From Wuchereria bancrofti (Eukaryota; Nematoda; Chromadorea; Rhabditida; Onchocercidae), in the NCBI GenBank assembly GCA_005281725.1, contig SSBO01000009.1, positions 7,874,303 through 7,938,302 on the forward strand: a DNA stretch of 64,000 bases, in the 5' to 3' direction. The position numbers and the translations under genes were made by a program. The first letter of the stretch is position 1; every line of letters starts with the position of its first letter. This document shows positions 15,350 to 26,217 of this stretch, in pieces. The notes under the pieces were generated by a model that had not been told where the DNA came from, searched no databases, and saw nothing but the letters and a program-made list of their open reading frames with translations.

Positions 15350-15440
15350 AATATGTTCAATTGCGGGAAATCATTCCTTCTGATGAGTACTGATGTGAAA
15401 TGTGTTTAATTACGGGAAATCATCCTCCCTGACAGATACT
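15350..15440. repeat. diverged two-copy tandem repeat, about 48-bp period
   Basis: Two related blocks (15350-15391 and 15398-15440) share CGGGAAATCAT with matching flanks (TATGTTCAATT against TGTGTTTAATT). Non-coding. Confidence 0.45.
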
Positions 15441-18400
15441 ACTGGATTATTTATAAAGTATCTGATATTTGATGTAAATGAAACGGATCAATTATAACCA
15501 ATAAATAAACCATTGACTTATTCTAAAATTCTCGAATATGGCCTTGAAGATAGTCTTTAAATCAAATTTTATTGCTACATATGAAATTAGTAATCGAATT
15601 ATACTCATTGCTAAAAAGATGAAGTTCAACCAATAAGTCCATCATTAAAGTAATCAGGAAAGGAAGAAGTACGAATTTGCTACTTAATTTTATTGCACTA
15701 CAGTAATCAGTGAAGCATACCGTTCATTACTTACTGGAGTACCACATCATCAGTTTTGGTTGCTTCAAATCGGAAGAAGCAGGTGCAGTAGAAGTGGTAG
15801 CATTAACTCGATGCATTGTTTATGGATCTTAAACAAGACTAATTGGTTGACACGAACATTGTACATACAATTCACCAAATGTCATCCATCCAGCAATAGT
15901 AATAATGGAACTAATTGAAATGAGTCTACTTCTCTTATTATGTAATAAAACAAAAGAAAATAAAAAATACATCAAAATCGAAATAAAATAAATTAGTTAA
16001 AATGACAATTGAATTCTTATAGAATTTTGTAGACAAGCAACAAATGTATATTTCAAAAGCAGAATTTCTCAGTTAAATATGTTTTATAATATTTCAAGCT
16101 TATTTATATTTACTAATCTCAATACTAATTGATTAACTGATTTATGCAAAAAATAAAAAATAAAAAAATATGCAGAAAGAAACTTCAAAAAAAGATGAAA
16201 GTTCTAAAAAAATTCACTTAATAAAGGAATTTGCACTCTTTTTTTGAAGTTTAATTTTTCTTCTAAATTCATTCGCAGTTTATAAATCTACAAAATTTCA
16301 TGATCTATTTAAGTATGACAATTAAATTTAATCTAACTGATATCAAAATACGAATATAATCAAGAAATTAATATTTAAAATTTTAAAATATTTAATTACT
16401 TTTCAAAAATTTAAAAAACATAATTACTATATAATATATGATTTACTATTTATTTATATATATTATTATTTATTCTATATAAATATTTATTCTATCTATA
16501 TAAATATAATATATGATTTACTATTTAAAGTATAATGAATTAAACCAACGAACGATCAGTGATTTATTTTTCTTCAGTATTTCTAATAATTCTTATTACC
16601 ATAAAACTATATTAGAGTCTTCGAAATTTAAATTGTACTGTTTTAAATTTGAAAATTTTTAATAAATATAAGTAACTCTCAAATATTACTTTAAAGTTTC
16701 ATTCTTTTATTACACCAAATTTCAATTATTTCTACATTAGATTATCACATTTAACAATTATAAAAACGTTTTTGTCTTTTCATAAACGATATACCGGGTA
16801 AAGGATTGATCCGTGCCAATTAACTTTTGAGTATAATCCATGTGACGGATGATGCGATAATAATACAATTAACCTTCCTTTACCTTCAGGAAATACCAGT
16901 CGGATTATTTCCTGTCGGCTCCTTTGAAAAGATATTATTTTTACTATCTTATTGTATAATAATCTTATTCAGTTGGACCTTCATTTGACAATAATTATCA
17001 CATTTTGATACTAATTATCAACTTTTAAACACTTGTAAAGAAAATAAGCTGTGGTTCAAATTTTTTGAAATTTAATTTAATTTTTTAAGTATAATTTTCA
17101 ATTTATTTTCTTTGGAAGTATTTAAAAGTTGCTAATTAATATTAAGGTGCGATAATTAACGAAAAATGAATATGCTATTGTTATGTAAGTCTTTACACCC
17201 ATTATCAATGTTAATTTCTCTTTGATAAGAAACTGATGCAGTAGTTGAGAATGCTACTTAACTTCGTGTTACCAACACATTACGGTACACGTCGTAACAT
17301 TACGTTGTACGTTTGCAACATTCAAAAATTTCCTTTTTTTTTAATAATATTCACTGATACGTTGTTGTTCTAAATGTAAAAAAAAAATATTTTGTCAAAC
17401 TGAAGTGAGATACTTGATAACATGTTTTAATTTAATTTCACTACATTACAATATTTTGTTTCAGGAGCGTTGATGATGACAAACACTTTTTTTGAGAAAA
17501 GTTTTGTCGAATTTTTCAAATATATTTAGTAATCACAGTGATTAAGCGTCAAATATTTGTCTATAAGTCAAGTCATTTGATGTTAGTAACAAAAAAAAAA
17601 AAAACTATAAAAGACAAATAATAAGAAAATATTTCGGTATAGAGCAGCAACAAATAAGAAAAATGGAAGTGATTAGAGATTAGTTCGTGTAATGAAATCA
17701 AGACTTTGTTTTTAAAGCTAAGTTATGATGAGAAATTATAAACAACATTGAATTCACTAATTAATTCAATCCAAATATCAATTTTAAATTACTTCCTCAA
17801 TTAAATTCTAAATCAGTGCATATAACTTCCATCAACAATACATTACGGTACATCCGGAGTGCATATATTCCATTCAATGTAATTACTTCCTTCCAACTCC
17901 AGAAAAATAATCAGCCTTTCCGGTTTGTAACCAACTGCCAGGTGCATAATTGTTAGCCTCTCAATTAGTATTGCATTGTGAGGGAGGAGAGCCAAGAATG
18001 GGGAGGAATCTGAGTTAGTATGTCCATCCAATCTCCACTAATAATGAACAACAATTTGGCGCAATACACACTCAGTCCCGTATCACAATGGGTGGAGCTT
18101 GCGGTGATGCGGTAGTCCATCCCACATTTATCCGACACATCAGGTTGCAGTTGCCGGTGCTGTGATTGCTTCTGCTGTTGCTTGCTCGTTCCGCACAAGG
18201 CTATTCGTACTGGTTGTCATCTCCCAGTGATACGGTAGCTAATCTCTCTCTCTCTCTTATCAGTGATAATCAGCAAATTCCACCGTGTCGCAAATTCCTT
18301 ACTTACCAAGCAGTTAAAACAATAATGTACTTAGTTATACAGAGATTACAGAAGTACTTACTTTTATGAGTAAGTACGAAGGGTTATTTGGACAGGTAAA

Positions 18401-18442
18401 TTCGATGCGTCAACTGCTGAACGTGTTTAAACGTCTTGAAAT

Positions 18443-19393
18443 ATGCGCTTTCAGATGTTATGCGTTGCGTTACTCATCGATAGATTTCCTTCACCGATAG
18501 GGTATATTCCGTGTTCGGCAACGATACTTTCAAGCTTTATCGAATCAGTTGTAACGGATACTGCACGAATTGTTCCTATAGGCAATCACATTTCCGTATT
18601 TATCCCTGCGACAGAAGACGAACAGAAGGTGAAATTTATGGATGCCGCAATGCAAACATCGCCTGGTTTGTTGCTTTCCTCGAAGGATTTCAAATTTTGC
18701 TTTATGTTTCATAAAATGAATTGAATTTTAGTAACGCAACTTAGCATGTCAATGATAGCTCGACAATTGCGTGATATGGCTGACAGGTTCGAGTACCACT
18801 ACAGTGAGGAAGAACGGCACTCTGCATGCACACCTGCGCCATCATCGCCGCAGTCGCAGGTTAGAATTCGTCACATAATCTCTCGGGAGAACTGACTGCT
18901 CTATGAAGAAAAAATATGAGTCACTCGAAATTAAATAAATCCCACATTAGATTTTGTGTAAACAAAGCAAATCTAATGCATTGTAATAAAGTCCCAATCA
19001 CTCTTAAAGGTTTACGGTTACAATTATTGCGCAAATTGCCAAAAAATATACCATTTGACGCACGTTTCTGACCAATCTACAATGACGCATCATTGAAAAT
19101 TTCTAAATTCTTCACTTTTTCGTCCTGAAAAGATCATTTCAAATGATTATATTTCAAATAATAAACATTTCGTCTTTTAACTCTCAAATTGCGAACTTTG
19201 AGTGGTTCAATACGTCAGGAAGTTTTGATTTGAATTTTGCCCAATATTATGCACTTATCATTTAGGTCAAAACTGAAGTAAATTTCAGCTGCGAAGTCTA
19301 TCGTTTTCAACTTTCGTCCAATTCATTACGAAAAATTTCATCAACGTTTTGCTGGAACGAATATTTGAGCGATTCTATTTGAGGAAAAAGTGA
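18443..19393 (+). CDS. candidate BH3-only apoptosis activator, left-arm copy
   Basis: Predicted exons are 18443-18665, 18732-18859 and 19289-19393, giving 151 residues; phases agree at both junctions (1, then 0). Residues 83-98 (18755-18802) form a BH3 helix, I-A-R-Q-L-R-D-M-A-D-R-F-E-Y-H-Y, with the four hydrophobic positions I, L, M, F, a small residue (A) and the invariant D. It resembles the BH3 of Bim, Bmf and nematode EGL-1. Exon 3 encodes a hydrophobic/amphipathic C-terminus (FVQFITKNFINVLLERIF) ending in basic LRKK, as in membrane-targeted BH3-only proteins. Such proteins bind Bcl-2/CED-9 to release the death machinery. The N-terminal frame is supported by weak similarity to the spacer paralogue (an aromatic/aliphatic-P-C-x-A/T motif, then I-G). 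The ATG at 18443 is the first in frame; a start at 18455 just after a TTTCAG is also possible. No multi-domain Bcl-2 fold is present. Confidence 0.62.
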
Positions 19394-19646
19394 ATTGCGT
19401 GTCTACTTTGTACCTATTTGCGTGATATTTCCGTGTTACACTAACCGTAATAGAGAAGGTTTGGCGATAACACTCAGCGCTATTGTCCCACAGATAATGT
19501 CTACTGGCGGAATGGTAGAAGGCTGTATGATAGAATGAGTCGGCCATCTAATATCACATTTTAATTATCGAATATAATACTAATTATTAATCAATTTATT
19601 TTTGTATTTATTTTGTGTATTAATTGGTGCTATGCAATTTTGTTTG

Positions 19647-19652
19647 AATAAA
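19647..19652 (+). terminator. poly(A) signal AATAAA for left-arm BH3 gene
   Basis: AATAAA lies about 250 nt past the predicted stop at 19393 and is followed by an A run. Its mirror is at 33425-33430. Confidence 0.4.
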
Positions 19653-19861
19653 AAAATATTTAAAATTTTCCTTTACAGCTGTAGAAAGAGCTTTTAAGTT
19701 AACAAAGTGTCGTTAAAATTGAAGCATTTGTTTAGTTCCGAGTTTTGCCGGAGTAAGACAACAGCGCGCAACAGTAGTAACTTGAAGACTACGGTATTAA
19801 TAGCCGAAAGGTTCAATTGTACGGTTAGTGGTTCTATAAATGACGTAATGTGGAGTGACAC

Positions 19862-20016
19862 CTGGTCATTCAACTTTGGCACTTTAATTAATTCAACTGC
19901 AAAGAATTCAATAATCTTAAGCCGAAAGCATTTTTTACTATCATTTACAAGTGCCCAGCAAGTGCTTCCACATACTGACCACTCTTTAGAGTCATTACTT
20001 TGTCCACATTTTTCCA
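19862..20016 (-). other. Cys-rich exon-like frame resembling the start of a TIL inhibitor domain, left-arm copy
   Basis: Read on the minus strand after a TAG acceptor-like site, the frame contains EKCGQSND, KEWSVCGSTCW and KKCF, ending at CAG before GTGTCAC. The spacing W-S-x-C-G-S-x-C resembles the first half of trypsin-inhibitor-like (TIL) cysteine-rich domains of nematode secreted protease inhibitors. The later cysteines of a TIL domain are not present in the following sequence. I found no signal-peptide exon and no ATG in this frame before a stop. It may be one exon of a gene I could not assemble, a decayed fragment, or chance. It is antisense to, and downstream of, the BH3 gene in the same arm. 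Confidence 0.25.
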
Positions 20017-20779
20017 CTATGCAATGATTAATTCGATGAAACTATTTGTTGCGCCACGTGGCAATCATCACAAAAGTATAAAAAAAAGAGAGAGAGAGAG
20101 AGGGAGAGAGGGAGTGAGGGCGAGAAAAAGAGAAAGTGCGGTTGAAAAAAAGATTAGAATTGGAAGTTGTGGAATATGCAAAATTTTGCAAAAAAAAAAA
20201 AAAATCTTAAAAGCCATTTAAGTATTTGTTTACCATTAAATCTAATCTATGCTCCTTTGCTGGCTGACCCATTTGACCTTTCATAATTATGTGAAAGGAT
20301 GATAAAGCATATGGTATTCTGTGCAAGTGGTTAATGGCAGAAATTTTTTTGCACTAAGCTGTAGACTTATGTAAACTAAGCTAACGGTGGACAATAACCT
20401 TGGGACTGGACAATTATCCAGGAAGTCCTTCTAGCTTGTTGTTTTCTCAATTAAATTCACACCTGCGCAAACGTTCAGTGAAAAATGATGGATGAGCAAT
20501 TAAGAGAGATGCATTCACATTTGCGCACTCATATCGAATTACATATTGTTAGGTAAGATTTAGTAGCTCACACTTCTAAATAACATCGTTTAAAGCAAAT
20601 CATTTATCATCTGTGTGTCTTATTTGTTTCAAAGTTAATTAATTTATATGAAAAATTTATAGAAATATAAGGAGTCAATGTAAATGAGTCTTATTCCGAT
20701 ATCTATTTATAATCATGAAGTTAAACTAAGTTTAAAGTCCGAAAGTGATTCACAATAAAGATTATTTCATAACTTTTTT

Positions 20780-21870
20780 TCGATATTAATCATTCTAAGA
20801 AAGAGGTCAAGGAAAATCTGACACAATTAAATTGACAAAGTATTGGGAAATCGATATCCTCTACTAATGATTGAATTTAATGGTGAAGAAATTGTGGACA
20901 GTCAGTAAAACAACTTGACAAATGAAAATCACCACTTTTTCTTTTTTCCTTTCACTCTGTTAATTTGTTCATCCCTTTTATAAAATGATTGTTAATTGAA
21001 GTTTGTTAAATTACTGCCTTCCAGGAGGTCTCATATGAAAAGTTTACCTGTTACTCTTGCTGATGATGCTGTTATTGTCATTTCGGTCTACCTCGCATTC
21101 ATAATCGAACTGGCCATTATTCGACTCATAACTCTCATTCAGCCATTTTGAATGAAATTAGAATGAATAGGGTCTGAATTAAAAATTCATCAAATCGAAA
21201 TGTTTCAGTTTAAATGAGTTGTATTCCCACATCTATTCCACATTAGCTATTCCTTCAATTATAATATCTTTTATTTCATGCATCACTTCTCATGTTAATT
21301 CTTAAAGTTATACATTCGAAATCTTCGGAGGTATTTTTTTCGTAAAGTTAAAAAATATTTGATTGAAATCTAGAAAGAAGATACAGTATTGAGCTGTAAT
21401 ATTTATTCGATAGCTATCAATCAATCTAAGAAAAGGGTCAAAAAAAGCTGTCATTAGTAAGATTCCAATGATATTATGAAATTCGTACGAATCGTTGATG
21501 ATTAAGTTTAATCCAAGAAAAAAAAATTCAACGATCGGCAAAACAATACGGCGAGTGAAAAATCTTTCTCTCACTTTTTCCTCCTCCACTCCGACAACCT
21601 ATCAGATCACAAATGATTCCATTTCGTAATGAATGGAAATGAATCATTATTTGTTTATTGGGTGATCTTATCTGAGAATTTCACCTGAAGAGATCTCATA
21701 CGATAAATTTACTTGTTACTTTTACAATTGTTGTTGTTGTTATATTCCAGTCTATGTCTCTTTCATAATCGGATCGTACCATTTAGGGAATAGGCCATTT
21801 ATTCGCTTCATATATCTCATTCAGCCATTTGAAATGAAAATTCGAATGAATAGAGTTGAAATGCAGCAAA
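20780..21870. repeat. diverged tandem duplication, about 400-bp units
   Basis: About 20780-21180 and about 21400-21870 align in the same order: a CTAAGAAA-GTCAA block, then a purine-rich stretch, CACTTTTTC, a CTCATA block, CTTGTTACT, TTCATAATCG, and finally CTCATTCAGCCATTT-GAATGAA. Indels and many substitutions show it is old. On the minus strand both copies show a similar short frame (K-W-L-N-E then Y-E-x-N), but copy 2 has a stop, so coding is not supported. Confidence 0.6.
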
Positions 21871-22001
21871 GTGATGCAAAATGACAACATCTATACTAAT
21901 TACAAATTAGAATGATCTGTCAAATCTGTAATTTCTTCCTCTAAACTGAGAAAAATTAACGAAATTATTCATCAGAGTTTCTATGATAATTGCTAACAAT
22001 A

Positions 22002-22499
22002 ATGTTAATCCATTTTGAAAGTGAAATAAGTTTTATTTTAAATAATAAATTAACAATGATTAAATCTTCTAATTATTATAATTGTTCCCTCACACTTTCT
22101 TTAAATTCTAATTCCTGTTTCTTTTTAGTCGTTTATATTCATTATATTTACAATTCCTCTAAAATGAAATGGAACACTTTTTACAGTTCACAACAATTAT
22201 CTCAAAAAATTAAATTAATCATTGTTTGCCCTTTTTTTTGGTTAGTTAGAAAAGTGATGAAATTTCGAACTAAATCAAATCAAATAAATTTTTACAAAAA
22301 CTTCATTAGAAATCGTAATAGTAAGCTGATTACGATCAAAAAAAGAAGGAAAAAAGAAAAAGGAAAAAAAGTTATTTATTTTAATGTTTGCTGCGAAAGC
22401 CGCCGTTTCTTTTTGATAGGCAATCACTTCACACTGTTCTTTGTGTCCATAATTTTTAACTTTTTTCTGATATATTACAACGAACGAACGATCAACTAA
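22002..22499 (+). CDS. long AT-biased ORF, 165 codons, doubtful
   Basis: An ATG-started frame without stops for 165 codons in very AT-rich DNA. Composition is dominated by N, K, I, F, S and L, with a lysine run (KKRRKKEKGKK) near the middle and hydrophobic stretches at both ends. I recognise no domain, and the composition is what the base bias alone would produce. A stop-free run this long is unusual here, so it is recorded. It could also be part of a retained or unspliced transcript. Confidence 0.13.
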   Translation: MLIHFESEISFILNNKLTMIKSSNYYNCSLTLSLNSNSCFFLVVYIHYIYNSSKMKWNTFYSSQQLSQKIKLIIVCPFFWLVRKVMKFRTKSNQINFYKNFIRNRNSKLITIKKRRKKEKGKKVIYFNVCCESRRFFLIGNHFTLFFVSIIFNFFLIYYNERTIN

Positions 22500-22550
22500 T
22501 AATCATTCCTTCTCACTTTGTCGCTATAATCAACCAAATATACCGCAAAA

Positions 22551-22603
22551 ACACACACATACACACATACACAGGCATAGACGCTCAGACACACACACAC
22601 ACT
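22551..22603. repeat. interrupted CA microsatellite
   Basis: A run of (CA)n with TA, GGCATAG and GCTCAG interruptions. Confidence 0.8.
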
Positions 22604-24777
22604 TACTAAAAGTATTATTCAGTGGAGCATTAACGATTTCTTTTTGTTGGTAGTCATTTAAGAAATAATTTTTTTAACACAACTTGAAAATATTGGGTAA
22701 TAAAAGAAAGATGCAAATCTTTTTCAAGTTTATTTCATTTTTTTTTAAAGGTTTCTAATATTTTACTTATTTTTTAGAGTTAACGGAATAATATTTCGTA
22801 CGTGAATGATTACGTTGCACTATCTCGTATTCACTTCCTATATCATTTATATATTATTGGCTGCATAATAGCCAATTTATAAAATATTGAAAAATATTAT
22901 ATGAACTTACTATGAGTAGATTTAATGAATTCTTAGTTAATGAAATAATTTAATTCAGCATAAATTACAAATGAAAATATAACAAAGATTAATCATGCTT
23001 GAAATATTCTTTTTCAAATGCAAATTAAATGTCAATGCAATAATATTTGTTCAAGAAGAGAAAGATTAATTTGTAAAAATAATCTAAATCAAATTTCGAT
23101 TACAATTATTCAATCATTGAACATATTCATCTCCATCATTTATCTTTTCATTTATCTTTTTCATATTCATTTATTTTTTTAAAAAATGTCACATCAAATT
23201 AAAGCTTATACTTTGCTGCATAATGAGAACATTCGAATATTGTTCGAAATAAGAATAAATTAACTGATACACTTGCTTTTTTTTCTGATTAATTATAAGA
23301 TAATTTTCGGTTGTAAGATAATTCAAATCACTTTTAGAAATTTCACAAATAATTGCTGAATAAAAAAAAAATTCGAAAAGAGATAGAAAAGACAATAAAA
23401 TTTACAAATAAATCGAAATGGAAAGAGTAATAACTGATAGCATTTGCATGATCATTTCTAAATATTCCTTCCTATTGTATTACTGTTCTTTTACACCTAA
23501 TTTTGAAGTAATCTGAGCAGTAACTATTCCTGCAAGCATAAAAGAAATTTTAAAAATTATAGATTGCAAGAATGATTCAAATCAATTTTACTAACTATTT
23601 TTCTGTTCCATTGTGCAGAGCAAAGAATAATTCATAAATGGAAAAAAGTATGTTTTTCTAAAAACTCGCAGCATCTTCCCAGATTACATCTTTTGATCTA
23701 GCACTGAACATTGAAGTTTCATCAAACAGTTCATTATTTTTAAAATGGAAAGTTCCAAGTTTAATGAATTTTCGCTTCATAAAATGTCAAAAATACAAAT
23801 GAACTTTACCCTTCATGCTCATTAATCTCATTATAAACACCTGCTACAGTTTGCTGTAAGTATGATAAAGTAAGCTTTGAAGTAATCCGATAATTGTATG
23901 AATAATTTGGAATGTATTGTTCTCAAAGTAACACTAAGCTTATAGGTCTCGTATAATTTACTTCCATACAATGAAGTATTAATTGTTCAGGAAATAGAGG
24001 TTACCGGTTATAACTATATCACAATTGAATTGTTTTTCTTTTCATCTCATAAATTATAACAATTCAGTGTTCCTTTCACCTTCCTCATCCCAAAGTCCAG
24101 ATGACCTTTAGTGGTGCTAAAATGAGTGACCAAATTAATAAGCAAAGTTTATAGTACTATTTAACTAGTAGTTAATGGAATTAATAACTGTTGCTCAGAA
24201 TGACATTCCATCGAATGTGCCAAATTGCTATTTAGCATATGTTCAAATACATTTGATCTATTAGTCTAAATAAAGAAGGAAACAGCTTGTGCTACATAGG
24301 ATCATTTTACAGTAAATGTAGTAAGTGAATGGTAATAAGCTTTTCTATTCAATTATAATCAGATTGTTATTTGAACTATGACATAGCCTTAAATCGTTTT
24401 TTTACAACCTTTCAATTAACTGATGTAAATTTAATTATGATTTCCATATTAAATTTTAATCCCGAAAATTATTGACAGATTATTTTCATCCATTATAAAA
24501 TGAAATGGCAACCGGCAGTTACATAATTCGAAAAAGTGCATTAGATTAAGAGAGTAAAATTACGTAGAAACGAATATTAAAGCTAATCTTTTTATCTCTC
24601 TTACTAACAATTTTTTTACATTTATGCAATTTCACTTTTCTAGATTGTACTAAAAAGCAATCAATTTTTTCTTATTAAAATACGTTTTTTTTTCATGTTC
24701 TTTAAAATAAGTAAAAATTGTGAACTATCATTCATCTAGCAAATTACCAATATTCAGTTGTCACAACTGTCGTCACA

Positions 24778-24866
24778 ATTCATCCGTCCAGTTGATGCCG
24801 TTTGCGCATTTTATCCATCAGTGGCAATTTGTTATTCTCTTGGAGTGGAAAATAGGACGGATGAAT
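24778..24866. repeat. 12-bp inverted repeat with 65-nt loop
   Basis: ATTCATCCGTCC (24778-24789) is the exact reverse complement of GGACGGATGAAT (24855-24866). GTCAC-like and GTGAC-like blocks flank it outside. It could be the termini of a tiny decayed element or a structured RNA. No coding. Confidence 0.5.
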
Positions 24867-25498
24867 CATCAGCTACCGTGACAAAACTCAGATATGTCTG
24901 TGTTTAAAATAGCTGATAGTCTGTCCATTTCCTTCCATGCTGGAAAATATTCTTAATGGGTGCAAAGGGGATAAAAATGTCATTTATGCAAAATTTAAGA
25001 TAAAGAAGAAAAAGACATGAAGACGCAACAAGCTACATTCTTGCTGCTAATGTATCGATGACATCACTCATAACGGCAAAACAATCAACTCATCCATATA
25101 TATTATTAAAAGCAGCAATTACAATCTATTCACAGAACACATTCTTTCCTGAAGCACCGGACACTACCATTGTTATCATAAAAAGTGTGCTAAACTCATA
25201 AAAATATGCATACAAATTGACGAACATACAAAAAGATAAATTGATGAAGTACAACAAATTAGTCAACATATACAGATGAAAAAATATATGCATAAACCTT
25301 CAATGTACGATAAGTATCCCTAAAAAATTTGATAACAATTGAGGAAACACGATTATGATAATAAGAAGTAAAACTGTGGTAGAATGAGAACGTTGCTTTC
25401 GTATATAATTAATTTATTAAACAATACCGGCCAACTAGCAACTATTATCAACAATGTGATTCCCCCACATTCAACATGTCAATTCAAAGAGAACTTAC

Positions 25499-26217
25499 AA
25501 CAAAAGCACCTCTTTTTCCCCGATCTTTGTAAGCTTTCTGAAATTTAACTTCAAAATTATCAGCTAAGCGTTGAAGCTGCTCAGCAATCGCTCGCGCACT
25601 CCATTCTTTTTGTTTTCCTGCACAAAAAAACTGTTAAAAAACAACCAATAAAACAAAGATCTAATGAAAATATGATCTATTACACTTCAGTAAGAGAAAC
25701 AAAAAATTAGATATTGAAAAATGAGAAAAAAAAGGGAAAAAGCCAGGTACTACCTTCAAAATTCCTTGTATCCAACTTGCTGATGATCTTCGCCGACTTA
25801 GCTTCATTGCTTCCAAAGCTTATGCCAAGAAAAAAATTTTTCCCAATAACCAACTCATTCTCTTCTTCCATACAATTTCCTTGTCCCATTCTTATGCAGC
25901 CCTAAAATGAGTGAGACTTATTTGATCAAAATGAAGAAAAAAAGTAGAATAAGTAATATCATAATGAATGAAACTCAATCACTTTCTTTGTTACCTTTCC
26001 CCTCTTATTTTTGAATCAGATGAAGAGAAATAAGGATGTAAGTAGTTCATTTGCAACAATCAAGATAAATTAAAAATAAATTGACCTGATAATGTTTTAT
26101 CTCTAAGCAGCATTCTGCATGATCACCAAGAGACATAGCAGTATCACAGGGGTAAACTGCTAGAATATGCGAATAGCTCAAATAAGTATTGTCAATAATA
26201 CCACCAGTGTAATGCAT
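25499..26217 (-). CDS. candidate BH3-only gene in the spacer, 3' exon not identified
   Basis: Three exons join in frame: 26217-26086 (44 codons, ATG directly after a TTTTTCAG acceptor), 25901-25754 and 25617-25499. Residues 104-119 (25588-25541) read I-A-E-Q-L-Q-R-L-A-D-N-F-E-V-K-F, a complete BH3 consensus with I, L, L, F at the hydrophobic positions, then A-D. The exon is entered in phase 1 and left in phase 0 at a perfect GTAAGT, exactly as in the arm genes, which argues for common descent. Without splicing the frame stops within six codons of the donor. By analogy a short C-terminal tail exon is expected lower in the spacer; I could not identify it, so the listed end is the last supported exon. 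The intron between exons 1 and 2 has no counterpart in the arm genes, and its donor (GTCAAT) is weak. Confidence 0.6.

Larger units (their letters stand above)
6185..18093. other. intergenic region, no convincing gene
   Basis: About 11.9 kb of AT-rich sequence upstream of ehbp-1 and left of the large inverted repeat. Open frames here (for example 7033-7353 and 8381-8620) lack an ATG start, are low in complexity, and show no splice-bounded protein-like stretch. I saw only small repeats, a short hairpin, a T-homopolymer near 15302-15322 and a short ATG ORF at 12118, listed separately. The first kilobase above 6184 presumably holds the ehbp-1 promoter; I cannot point to a specific element. Confidence 0.6.
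18094..20609 (+). repeat. left arm of 2,516-bp inverted repeat
   Basis: Position x in this arm corresponds to 53,077 minus x on the opposite strand in the right arm (32468-34983). All open frames in the arms are mirrored with identical translations and no length change. The DNA segments I compared directly, including the GA-rich tract near 20080-20115 and a 15-nt A run near 20190, are identical. The outer boundary is sharp: 18093 T is opposite 34984 T, so pairing ends. The inner boundary is equally sharp at 20609/20610. The arm contains a BH3-only candidate gene with about 350 bp of its 5' flank, its poly(A) signal, a Cys-rich exon-like frame on the other strand, and about 600 bp of non-coding DNA. 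Base-by-base identity over the whole arm was not computed. Confidence 0.93.
20610..25498. other. left part of palindrome spacer, no confident gene
   Basis: Unique AT-rich DNA between the left arm and the last recognised exon of the spacer BH3 gene. The missing 3' exon(s) of that minus-strand gene should lie here. I examined several acceptor-preceded frames (for example just below 24936, 24897, 23865 and 23700) and none is decisive. It also contains a diverged tandem duplication, a CA-rich tract, a short inverted repeat and one long low-complexity ORF. Confidence 0.5.

Noticed and set aside
17843..18198. Overlapping minus-strand ORFs at the left palindrome edge
   Set aside because: They run across the arm boundary, have no counterpart on the right side beyond 34983, and show no splice or domain support.
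18166..18369. Leucine-rich frame that could be a signal-peptide first exon of the arm gene
   Set aside because: Its start is TTG, not ATG. No donor links it in phase to 18443, and BH3-only proteins are cytosolic or mitochondrial.
18786..18796. GGTTCGAGTAC resembling a tRNA B box
   Set aside because: No A box or cloverleaf surrounds it. It is part of the BH3 exon.
19341..19547. 68-codon ORF starting M-A-D-S-F, antisense to the arm gene (mirror 33530-33736)
   Set aside because: It overlaps the hydrophobic tail exon of the BH3 gene on the other strand, with no acceptor, domain or composition signal of its own.
19707..20027. 106-codon plus-strand ORF in the left arm (mirror 33050-33370)
   Set aside because: It has an ATG-less start, overlaps the Cys-rich frame on the opposite strand, and shows no recognisable features. 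The opposite strand is the better, though still weak, candidate.
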